This document shows positions 1 to 5,598 of a DNA stretch of 9,753 bases, piece by piece; positions within the stretch are counted from its first letter, which is position 1; each line of letters opens with the position of its first letter. The stretch spans positions 1 to 9,753 of the forward strand of contig JAPYWY010000040.1 of assembly GCA_028276125.1 (NCBI GenBank). Direction: 5' to 3'. Position numbers and translations under genes: made by a program. The stretch is from Pseudothermotoga sp. Lineage in GTDB: Bacteria; Thermotogota; Thermotogae; Thermotogales; DSM-5069. The notes beneath the pieces were generated by a model. The model searched no databases and was not told the DNA's origin. It saw only the letters and a list, made by a program, of their open reading frames with translations.

Positions 1-1347
1 AAGAAGATCGTCCTGATAAATCCTTGGATATGTGACTTCGCGGCGTACGATTTTTGGCTCAAACCTGTCGGATTGTTGTACGTTGGATCGGTGTTATTGC
101 ACTACGGATTCGATGTGGCTCTGATAGATCTCTTGAACAGGCACGATCCGAAGATCGCTTTCTTTGTTAAGCCCAAACCTGACAAACAGTACGGGACGGG
201 AAAGTTCCACACCGTGGAAATCGCCAAACCAGAGCAACTGTCGTTCGTTCCAAGGAAGTACAAGCGCTACGGGGCATCTGAGGAGTTCTTCATTCACGAG
301 TTGAAAAGAATCGAAAAGCCAGATGCTTTCTTCGTCACATCCTCCATGACTTATTGGTGGCCAGGTGTTCGTCAGACTATAGAGCTCATCAAGAAGATCT
401 TTCCCGAGGTGCCCGTGGTCCTCGGTGGGATATACGCGCGCATCTATCCGGATCACGCAAGGCTCCACAGTGGGGCGGACATCGTCTACAGCGCCGATCT
501 GTCGCAACTGAACGGATTACTCCATGAACTCTTTCGAGAGACTTTCGATGATGATCTCAGTGACTGGTTTGAAAGGTTCGATCCAGCCTACGAGCTGTAC
601 GACAGGCTGGGTTATCTGGTGTTCTTCACCTCGCTCGGTTGTGTGTACAACTGCAGTTACTGTTTGACACCCAAGCTGTACGGCGGATGGGTACACAGGA
701 GCCACGAAAGAATGCTGCAAATGATTCAAAGGTACGTTCAAAGCTTCAACGTGAAAGACGTCGTGTTCTTCGACGATGCTGCCCTGATAGACAAGGAAAA
801 CCACTTCAAGCCTTTCTTGAGAAAGCTCGTTGAGGCAAACCTCGGCGTCAGGTATCATCTTCCCAACGGCATACATGCAAGACTCATCGACGAAGAACTC
901 GCCAGACTGCTGAAGGAAGCAAACTTCGTCACGATCAAACTCGGTTACGAAACCTCTGGTCCCCTACAAAACAAAACTGGTGGCAAGGTCCAAGACGAAG
1001 ACATCCTCAGGGCAGCCCAGCTGCTCAGATCCGTAGGTTTCACCTCCAAGGAAGTCCAAGCCTACGTCATGGTGAACATGCCAGGACAAACCGAACAGGA
1101 CGTGGTGAACGCCATCGAAACCTGTAGAAAGGCGGGCATATCGATCTCTCTGAACGAGTACACACCGATTCCAAACACGAGAGACTGGTTTGAGTTGACG
1201 AACTCTGGCATTCTGCCAGAAAATGTTGATCCGTTGTTGCTCAACAACACCGTTTTACCTTACTGGTGGAAAGCTGGCATGGACGTTGCTACGGTGCAGA
1301 AACTTAAAGACCTGGCGCACGGAAGAGTCTCTATTCCTCGCTCGTGA
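1..1347 (+). CDS. B12-binding-type radical SAM protein, 5' end outside window
   Basis: Frame 1 is open from base 1 to the TGA at 1345-1347 (448 residues visible), so the start lies upstream. A TTG at codon 25 is not a credible start, because codons 1-24 already encode the first strand of a cobalamin-binding-like Rossmann fold (VLINPW, then KPVGLLYVGSVL). A second part of that fold follows near residues 115-145 (VPVVLGGIYARIYPDHA). The radical SAM core carries the [4Fe-4S] motif CVYNCSYC with Cys214, Cys218 and Cys221 (counted from base 1). Further typical core pieces are VVFFDD, the GYETS stretch and the late MPGQTEQD/YTPIPNT segment. The DxHxxG cobalt-ligand motif is not visible, as in many B12-type radical SAM proteins. 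Substrate and reaction cannot be told from sequence: the family includes methyltransferases and cyclases. It converges on the SIS gene with a 17-bp overlap. The family call is firm; the function is unknown. Confidence 0.88.
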   Translation, partial: KKIVLINPWICDFAAYDFWLKPVGLLYVGSVLLHYGFDVALIDLLNRHDPKIAFFVKPKPDKQYGTGKFHTVEIAKPEQLSFVPRKYKRYGASEEFFIHELKRIEKPDAFFVTSSMTYWWPGVRQTIELIKKIFPEVPVVLGGIYARIYPDHARLHSGADIVYSADLSQLNGLLHELFRETFDDDLSDWFERFDPAYELYDRLGYLVFFTSLGCVYNCSYCLTPKLYGGWVHRSHERMLQMIQRYVQSFNVKDVVFFDDAALIDKENHFKPFLRKLVEANLGVRYHLPNGIHARLIDEELARLLKEANFVTIKLGYETSGPLQNKTGGKVQDEDILRAAQLLRSVGFTSKEVQAYVMVNMPGQTEQDVVNAIETCRKAGISISLNEYTPIPNTRDWFELTNSGILPENVDPLLLNNTVLPYWWKAGMDVATVQKLKDLAHGRVSIPRS

Positions 1348-2335
1348 CCTTGGTTGCGATCATACCAACCCCGCTCGGATAACCTCTCTTCTGGGCCAAC
1401 AGATCTGCGAGTTTCTGGAAGATGACGATGACAGGTATCGCCGCCAATTCCTCGGCGAGGCCAGATTTCAACTGGATTCTTCTCTTCGAATCCACTCCAA
1501 CGTTGGTGATCGCCCAGACCGTGTCGAGGTCAGAAAGATCTTGCAACATCTTGCCAACGACGCGTTCAGTCTTTCCCTCGAGATGAATGAGCGTTGCGAT
1601 CGCACCACCGATCAACAGTTCCATCGCACCGTGACGAAAGCCCCCACCACTGTAAAAAGAACTGTTGAACCTCGCAACCTCCGCGAGTGTGAGCTGTGCC
1701 ATGCGCAAGATCGGCACCGAAAAACCTCGCCCGACCAAGACCAACTGCCCGTTCGTGGCCACGCTCTCCATATATTCGTGGAGCTCGAGCCCGAGTGCGT
1801 ACTCCAAGTGTTCGTCCAAACCCTCCAAATTCAATGAAGATCCCAGCCATCGTGACGCGATAAGGAGCAAGGTCAAAATGCTGTTCACGAATGTCTTGGT
1901 CGAGCCCATCGCTCGCTCTTGACCTGCGTGTATCGGAAAGACCCTGTCTTGACTCAAGACCCTGGCCGCTGAGCTGTTGAGGTTGTTCGTGACGAGAATG
2001 GATTTGTTCCTGATCTTGGGATATTTCTCGAGGAGTCTCTTCAACTCCACCGTTTCACCCGATTGTGAAACTAGAACGATCGTATCGTAAAAATCGAAGT
2101 TCTTCTCGTCCCAGTACCACAGCACTTCCGAAAGTTCTTCACACCTGCAGTTGAAACCCGCGCTATTGGCGTACACCGTGGCGTACAGGCCTGCGTAGTA
2201 GGAAGCTCCCATTCCCAAAATCAAGAGATTCTTCGGTTTGAAGAGATCCGCTCTTCTCTCAGTCTCCATGGCGTGAACGATCAGCTCACGAACTGCCTTC
2301 GGTTGTTCCGAACAATCCTGTGCAAAGATTGACAT
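1331..2335 (-). CDS. Double SIS-domain sugar-phosphate isomerase/deaminase-like protein
   Basis: This 334-residue cytoplasmic protein has two sugar isomerase (SIS) domains and no glutaminase domain, so it resembles the isomerase half of GlmS. First SIS: GMGASYYAGL at 41-50, SQSGET at 90-95 and GSTKTF at 144-149, the phosphosugar-binding loops. Second SIS: GRGFSVPI at 202-209, LAEVARF around 217-223 and FRHGAMEL at 233-240. The tail ends in the family-like KVTSEE. By remembered alignment Glu219 and His235 match the GlmS catalytic Glu488 and His504, while the position of Lys485 appears to be Thr216. Relatives of this length include NagB-II glucosamine-6-phosphate deaminase, AgaS and FrlB. A role in amino-sugar or aldose/ketose phosphate conversion is therefore inferred, but the exact substrate is unknown. 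The ATG at 2335 is chosen for the upstream GGGAGGT. The gene diverges from infB and overlaps the radical SAM gene tail-to-tail. Confidence 0.85.
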   Translation of the reverse strand: MSIFAQDCSEQPKAVRELIVHAMETERRADLFKPKNLLILGMGASYYAGLYATVYANSAGFNCRCEELSEVLWYWDEKNFDFYDTIVLVSQSGETVELKRLLEKYPKIRNKSILVTNNLNSSAARVLSQDRVFPIHAGQERAMGSTKTFVNSILTLLLIASRWLGSSLNLEGLDEHLEYALGLELHEYMESVATNGQLVLVGRGFSVPILRMAQLTLAEVARFNSSFYSGGGFRHGAMELLIGGAIATLIHLEGKTERVVGKMLQDLSDLDTVWAITNVGVDSKRRIQLKSGLAEELAAIPVIVIFQKLADLLAQKRGYPSGVGMIATKVTSEE

Positions 2336-2351
2336 CTACATCGAACCTCCC
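2333..2351 (-). promoter_or_regulatory. Shine-Dalgarno with start-stop ATG-TAG before SIS gene
   Basis: Read on the - strand this is GGGAGGT, then TCG, then ATG TAG, then the gene's own ATG. The Shine-Dalgarno lies 9 nt before the true ATG (2335) but only 3 nt before an ATG that is immediately followed by TAG. The spacing favours the downstream ATG. The minimal start-stop element could still capture some ribosomes and lower expression. The sequence is clear; an effect is inference. Confidence 0.55.
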
Positions 2352-2371
2352 TTGTTTCTATGTCCTACCAA

Positions 2372-2380
2372 TTTATAACA
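2372..2380 (-). promoter_or_regulatory. Extended -10 promoter for SIS gene
   Basis: The - strand reads TG-T-TATAAA, an extended -10 element with one mismatch to TATAAT. It would put the transcript start near 2365, about 30 nt before the ATG at 2335. No convincing -35 hexamer stands at 16-18 bp, which is usual for extended -10 promoters. The same TTATAA core could serve the + strand (TATAAC at 2374-2379, with TTGTTT 16 bp upstream) as an alternative infB promoter. Confidence 0.5.
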
Positions 2381-2412
2381 CATCACTTCAAAATCAGTTC
2401 AGCAAAAAGGCA

Positions 2413-2425
2413 TACACATTGTGTA
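2413..2425. repeat. 13-bp perfect dyad (TACACA-T-TGTGTA), operator-like
   Basis: The sequence TACACATTGTGTA is a perfect inverted repeat of two 6-bp arms around one base. It overlaps the candidate infB -10 (2424-2429) and lies 31 bp before the infB GTG. The position is right for a repressor site, but it might also arise by chance in AT-rich spacer DNA. No regulator is identified. Confidence 0.4.
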
Positions 2426-2429
2426 AAAT
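2424..2429 (+). promoter_or_regulatory. infB: Candidate -10 box for infB
   Basis: TAAAAT differs from TATAAT at one position. It would start transcription near 2436, giving a leader of about 20 nt to the GTG at 2456. A -35 is weak: TTCAGC at 2398-2403 is 20 bp upstream. The alternative TATAAC at 2374-2379 would give a leader of about 70 nt. Confidence 0.3.
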
Positions 2430-2441
2430 ATATGCGGTTCG

Positions 2442-2458
2442 AAGGGGTGATGAATGTG
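2442..2458 (+). promoter_or_regulatory. infB: infB Shine-Dalgarno and GTG start
   Basis: AAGGGG at 2442-2447 lies 8 nt before GTG 2456-2458. The in-frame ATG at 2450 would be only 2 nt from the purine run, too close for normal initiation. In-frame ATGs at 2360 and 2432 have no Shine-Dalgarno and would add residues unlike any IF2. Starting at GTG gives MPRLRVYELAKKLNMS, which lines up from residue 1 with the remembered T. maritima IF2 start. Confidence 0.75.
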
Positions 2459-4480
2459 CCGAGATTGAGAGTGTACGAACTCGCGAAAAAGCTGAACATG
2501 TCCACGAAGGACCTTTTGCAAGAGCTTGAGGAGCTTGGAATCGATGTCAAGAACCATATGAGTTACATAGACGAAGAGACTGTCAAACTCTTGCTCGAAC
2601 TCTTTGAAGAAGAGGAAGATGTAGAAAAATCCAAACTCGCTGCAAAACCGAAGAAAGAGGAAGAGGTCAAAGAGGAAGAGGTCAGGGAAGAGATCCTCGT
2701 CACACCGGAGGAACTCCAAGTCAACGCACTCGCCTTGAAGATTGGGGTACCACTGAACAAACTCATTCAAGACATGTTCATGAAGGGCGTTGTGCTCAAG
2801 CCAAATCAAAAGCTGGACGAGAGAACAGCCCGAGAGATCGCAAAGATGTACGGCCATAAACTGAGGTTGCAACAGGAAACCAAGATCGAGCACGCTGAAG
2901 AACAGATGAGCAAACTGCAACAGATCGAGAAGTATTTCGAGGAGCTCTACACGAAGCACGCGCACGAGCTTGTGCCGAGGCCTCCGGTCGTAACCGTGAT
3001 GGGACATGTGGACCATGGCAAGACAACACTGCTTGACAAGATACGAAGGACTCGGGTGGCCGAACAAGAAGCCGGTGGCATAACTCAGTCGATAGGCGCG
3101 TACCAGATCAGCTACAACGGCAAGAAGATCACCTTCATAGACACACCCGGTCATGAACTGTTCACGGAGATGAGGGCCAGGGGCGCTCAAGCAACGGACA
3201 TCGTCGTACTGGTCGTGGCCGCGGACGATGGAGTGATGCCTCAGACTGTCGAGGCGTACAACCACGCGAAAGCGGCGAACGTACCCGTCGTGGTCGCGAT
3301 AAACAAGATAGACAAACCGAATGCGAACGTCGAAGCAACGAAACAACAGCTGGTGTCCAAGTTGAACCTCGTCCCCGAGGATTGGGGTGGTGATACGATT
3401 GTCGTACCCATATCCGCAAGGACAGGACAGGGCATAGACGAGCTCCTCGAGATGATACTTTTGGTTGCGGAGATGAAAGAGATAAAATGTTATCCCAAAG
3501 GTCCCGCAAGGTGTGTCGTCATAGAATCGAAGGTCGAACGTGGACTTGGACCAGTCGCGAACGTGATCGTGAAGGATGGGATCCTGAAGGTTGGAGATCA
3601 CGTCGTCGCAGGACCCATCTACGCTAAGGTCCGAACGTTGGTCGACGACAAGGGCAAGCACATAAGACAAGCCGAACCGTCTCAGCCTGTGATGATCGTT
3701 GGTTTTGAGGAGTTGCCGGATCTTCGCTACACCATCTACGCTGTTGAAGATCTTGAAACAGCCCGTCAGGTGAGCGAGGAGATAAGAGCTCGAATCGAAA
3801 AAGAAAGACGTTCAAAACGCAGGATGACGCTCGAGGAGCTCTTGAAGATGATGGAAGAAAAAGAGAAAAAGGAACTGAACCTCGTTCTGAAGGCTGACAC
3901 GTTGGGCTCGCTCAGTGCGGTTCAGAGCGCGGTCGATTCTTTGAAGTCAGAAGAGATAAAGGTGAACGTCGTGCACGCCGGAGTTGGACCCGTGACCGAG
4001 AGTGACATCATGCTCGCTTCCACCTGCGATGGTGTTGTGATCGGCTTCAGAGTGAAGATCGAACCACAGGCGAGGAAACTTGCTGAGACAGAAGCCATCC
4101 AGGTGAAGACTTACGAGATCATATACGATCTGATCGAGAGCTTGAAGCTCGCCATGGAAGGCATGCTCAAACCTCAGATAGTGGAAGAGCTCATAGGACG
4201 CGGTGAGATCAAGAAGGTCTTCGACATAAAGAAAGTGGGTAAAGTTGCAGGTGTGCAGTTACTCGAGGGCAAGGCTACCCGCGACAGTAAAGTCAAAGTG
4301 TACAGGAATGGGGTCCTGCTGTTCACCGACGAGATAGAGACTCTCAAACACTTCAAAGAAGACGTCAGCCAAGTAGAAGCACCCCAGGAGTGCGGTATAA
4401 AATTCAAAAGCAGAACGGATTTCCAAGAAGGCGATGAGCTGGAATTCTACCAGCTCAAGGAGATCAAGAGGGTTCTTTGA
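2456..4480 (+). CDS. infB: Translation initiation factor IF-2
   Basis: This GTPase places initiator fMet-tRNA on the 30S subunit and promotes 50S joining. From the GTG it is 674 residues, a normal length for the Thermotoga form. Residues 1-45 (PRLRVYELAKKLNMS...) are an IF2_N domain. A Lys/Glu-rich linker spans about 55-80, and a second IF2_N-like segment lies about 82-135. The G domain holds GHVDHGKTT at 183-191 (P-loop), GGITQSIGAYQ (switch I), DTPGHE at 229-234 (switch II), NKID at 283-286 and SARTG at 320-324. Domains II-IV follow: a beta-barrel, the LNLVLKADTLGS domain III, and a C-terminal fMet-tRNA-binding barrel ending KEIKRVL. It diverges from the SIS gene and ends 6 bp from the tail of the perR-like gene. 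No nusA, rbfA or other usual infB partner is adjacent. Identity is certain; the only question is the start codon. Confidence 0.98.
   Translation: MPRLRVYELAKKLNMSTKDLLQELEELGIDVKNHMSYIDEETVKLLLELFEEEEDVEKSKLAAKPKKEEEVKEEEVREEILVTPEELQVNALALKIGVPLNKLIQDMFMKGVVLKPNQKLDERTAREIAKMYGHKLRLQQETKIEHAEEQMSKLQQIEKYFEELYTKHAHELVPRPPVVTVMGHVDHGKTTLLDKIRRTRVAEQEAGGITQSIGAYQISYNGKKITFIDTPGHELFTEMRARGAQATDIVVLVVAADDGVMPQTVEAYNHAKAANVPVVVAINKIDKPNANVEATKQQLVSKLNLVPEDWGGDTIVVPISARTGQGIDELLEMILLVAEMKEIKCYPKGPARCVVIESKVERGLGPVANVIVKDGILKVGDHVVAGPIYAKVRTLVDDKGKHIRQAEPSQPVMIVGFEELPDLRYTIYAVEDLETARQVSEEIRARIEKERRSKRRMTLEELLKMMEEKEKKELNLVLKADTLGSLSAVQSAVDSLKSEEIKVNVVHAGVGPVTESDIMLASTCDGVVIGFRVKIEPQARKLAETEAIQVKTYEIIYDLIESLKLAMEGMLKPQIVEELIGRGEIKKVFDIKKVGKVAGVQLLEGKATRDSKVKVYRNGVLLFTDEIETLKHFKEDVSQVEAPQECGIKFKSRTDFQEGDELEFYQLKEIKRVL
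2657..2686 (+). repeat. Two tandem 15-bp units in the infB linker
   Basis: Two adjacent in-frame copies of a 15-bp unit, GAGGAAGAGGTC followed by AAA or AGG, match at 13 of 15 bases. They encode EEEVK-EEEVR, part of the charged flexible linker between the two N-terminal IF2 domains. Copy number in such in-frame units can vary without breaking the gene. Confidence 0.65.
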
Positions 4481-4486
4481 TTTCGG

Positions 4487-4885
4487 TCACTGTGTTTTCA
4501 TGCACCTTTCGCAAACTCCGTAGACGATGAGTTCTGTTTTCCTCGCCTGATGTGGGATCTGGAATGATGCTTTGTAGGCGATGTCGTAGACCGTACCACA
4601 AATTTCGCAGACGAAGTGCCCATGGTCAGAGGTGTCGATATCGTAAATGGCTGCATTCTCAGTGATGGGAATCTTTCGGACTTGGCCCATCTGCTCGAGC
4701 ACACGCATGGTGTTGTATATCGTCGTGAAGGAAACACTCCCGACCTTGCGCAGCACGTGTTCGTATATCTGTTGCGCGGTGGGGTGAACCCTGTGAGCTT
4801 GTAGAAACCTTATGATTTCGACTCTCTGTGGCGTGACCTTCAAACCGTTGGATCTGAGCATGTCCGCAATCTGGCTCGTTGTCAT
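4487..4885 (-). CDS. perR: Fur-family metalloregulator, PerR-like peroxide sensor
   Basis: This 132-residue repressor belongs to the Fur superfamily. The winged helix-turn-helix spans about 1-80: GLKVTPQRVEIIRFL, then HPTAQQIYEHV, then the recognition helix near SFTTIYNTMRVLEQ. The C-terminal half is the dimerisation domain. Two CxxC pairs (Cys93/Cys96 in CEIC and Cys125/Cys128 in CERC) form the structural zinc site. Residues matching the B. subtilis PerR sensing site are all present: His34, Asp82, His88, His90 and Asp101. Asp at 82 and 101, where Fur proteins usually carry Glu, favours PerR over Fur. PerR proteins bind Fe(II) or Mn(II) and release DNA after peroxide oxidises the sensing histidines; that behaviour is inferred here. 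AGGAGG ends 7 nt before the ATG. It converges on infB and diverges from ogg. The family is sure; the peroxide-sensor subtype is likely. Confidence 0.88.
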   Translation of the reverse strand: MTTSQIADMLRSNGLKVTPQRVEIIRFLQAHRVHPTAQQIYEHVLRKVGSVSFTTIYNTMRVLEQMGQVRKIPITENAAIYDIDTSDHGHFVCEICGTVYDIAYKASFQIPHQARKTELIVYGVCERCMKTQ

Positions 4886-4892
4886 CCGTCAA

Positions 4893-4912
4893 CCTCCTAC
4901 AAAATTATAACA
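4893..4912 (-). promoter_or_regulatory. perR: perR-like gene promoter and Shine-Dalgarno
   Basis: The - strand carries TG-T-TATAAT (4912-4904), a perfect extended -10. Five bases later comes AGGAGG (4898-4893), then 7 nt to the ATG at 4885. Transcription would start at about 4898, on the Shine-Dalgarno itself, leaving a leader of only about 13 nt. No clear -35 is seen. TTATAAT also equals one half of the B. subtilis PerR box, but the second half is absent. Confidence 0.6.
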
Positions 4913-4923
4913 CTTTCACCGAG

Positions 4924-4950
4924 CCTCCGTATGTATAATCGAATCGGAGG
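4924..4950. repeat. Inverted repeat able to mask the ogg Shine-Dalgarno
   Basis: CCTCCG (4924-4929) is the reverse complement of CGGAGG (4945-4950), with a 15-nt spacer that contains TATAAT. In any + strand transcript starting upstream, the arm would pair with the ogg Shine-Dalgarno. A transcript starting from the TATAAT at 4934-4939 would lack the first arm. It might equally be an operator between the divergent genes. The six-base arms are short, so chance is possible. Confidence 0.4.
4934..4950 (+). promoter_or_regulatory. ogg: ogg operon promoter -10 and Shine-Dalgarno
   Basis: TATAAT at 4934-4939 matches the -10 consensus exactly. Six bases later GGAGG (4946-4950) forms the Shine-Dalgarno, so the transcript would begin at about 4946, on the Shine-Dalgarno. 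A -35 at the normal distance is poor. This is the only promoter-like site seen ahead of the four-gene run ogg-gltX-cysS-glyA. Confidence 0.5.
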
Positions 4951-4959
4951 TGCTGCGCG

Positions 4960-5583
4960 ATAAGATTAGCCCAAGCCGTTGAGAGTATCAGGAAAGAGGC
5001 GGCACCGCTCGTTGAAGAGCGTTTCAGGCAGTTCAAAGAGCTCGGCGAAAGCGGAACGGACGAAGAGCTTTACAGTGAGTTGTGCTTCTGCATACTCACG
5101 GCGAACTGGAGTGCCAAGGGAGGCATGAAGGCACAACAACTGATTGGCGTCGAGGGTTTCGTGAACACTAGCGAAGAGGATTTGGCCGAGATCTTGACGC
5201 AGTTACACCATCGTTATCCCAAAGCCCGTGCTTCGTACATCGTCAAAAACAGATGGCTCGTGCATCGCTTGAAACCCTTGCTCTCGTTGCCACCAACCGA
5301 GGCTCGTGAATGGTTGGTGAAGAACGCGCTCGGCATAGGCTACAAGGAGGCAAGTCATTTCTTGAGAAACGTTGGTGTTGAGGATCTTGCGATACTTGAC
5401 AGACATGTGCTCTCTCTGATGAGGGACTACGGGTTGATCGATTCAGTACCAAAATCACTCACGAAGCAGAGGTATCTGAGCTTGGAAGCCTTGTTGGAAG
5501 AAGAAGCTCGATGTTTTGGAGAAACACCGGGAAAGTTCGATCTGTACCTTTGGTACTTCGTCAAGAAGACCGTTGAAAAATAG
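4960..5583 (+). CDS. ogg: 8-oxoguanine DNA glycosylase/AP lyase (Ogg2 type), probable ATA start
   Basis: This DNA-repair enzyme excises 8-oxoguanine and nicks the resulting abasic site. The reading frame matches the remembered T. maritima N-glycosylase/DNA lyase (207 residues) along its length. It has the HhH-GPD hairpin GIGYKEASHFLRN with the Schiff-base Lys129, then LAILDRH with the activating Asp147, and a C-terminal KFDLYLWYFVKK; counting is from the codon at 4960. The frame opens after a TAA at 4936 and has no ATG, GTG or TTG before TTG 5080. Starting at 5080 would lose 40 conserved residues (VESIRKEAAPLVEERF region). ATA at 4960, 9 nt after GGAGG, gives 207 residues and the expected N-terminus, so it is taken as the start. 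A sequencing error for ATG is the main alternative. The TAG stop runs into the gltX Shine-Dalgarno, and the gene heads a tight operon divergent from the perR-like regulator. Confidence 0.85.
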   Translation: MRLAQAVESIRKEAAPLVEERFRQFKELGESGTDEELYSELCFCILTANWSAKGGMKAQQLIGVEGFVNTSEEDLAEILTQLHHRYPKARASYIVKNRWLVHRLKPLLSLPPTEAREWLVKNALGIGYKEASHFLRNVGVEDLAILDRHVLSLMRDYGLIDSVPKSLTKQRYLSLEALLEEEARCFGETPGKFDLYLWYFVKKTVEK

Positions 5584-5598
5584 GAGGCAAGACGAATG
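5583..5598 (+). promoter_or_regulatory. gltX: gltX Shine-Dalgarno fused to the ogg stop codon
   Basis: The ogg stop TAG (5581-5583) shares its G with GGAGG (5583-5587), which lies 8 nt before the gltX ATG at 5596. This arrangement suits reinitiation or direct re-binding of ribosomes within one message. Confidence 0.8.

Noticed and set aside
73..75. TTG 73 as the start of the radical SAM gene
   Set aside because: The frame is open from base 1, and residues before it form the expected first strand and helix of the B12-type domain, so the gene begins outside the window.
1223..1837. 204-codon + strand frame opposite the SIS gene
   Set aside because: The SIS gene on the - strand has clear domain motifs over the same bases; this frame shows none and has no ribosome binding site.
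2360..2455. In-frame upstream extension of infB from ATG 2360, 2432 or 2450
   Set aside because: These ATGs lack properly spaced Shine-Dalgarno sequences. The extra residues do not match IF2, and the extension from 2360 would cover the divergent promoter region.
2399..3670. 423-codon open frame on the - strand inside infB
   Set aside because: Same cause: it lies codon-for-codon opposite infB, has no Shine-Dalgarno, and its composition is typical of an antisense shadow.
4463..4486. Imperfect hairpin (TCAAGA-GGGT-TCTTTGA, then TTT) at the infB/perR junction as a terminator
   Set aside because: AT-rich stem of six pairs with a bulge and only a three-base T run; too weak to call.
4898..4912. 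PerR box at the perR promoter
   Set aside because: Only one half (TTATAAT) is present and it coincides with the -10 box; the second half does not match the B. subtilis consensus.
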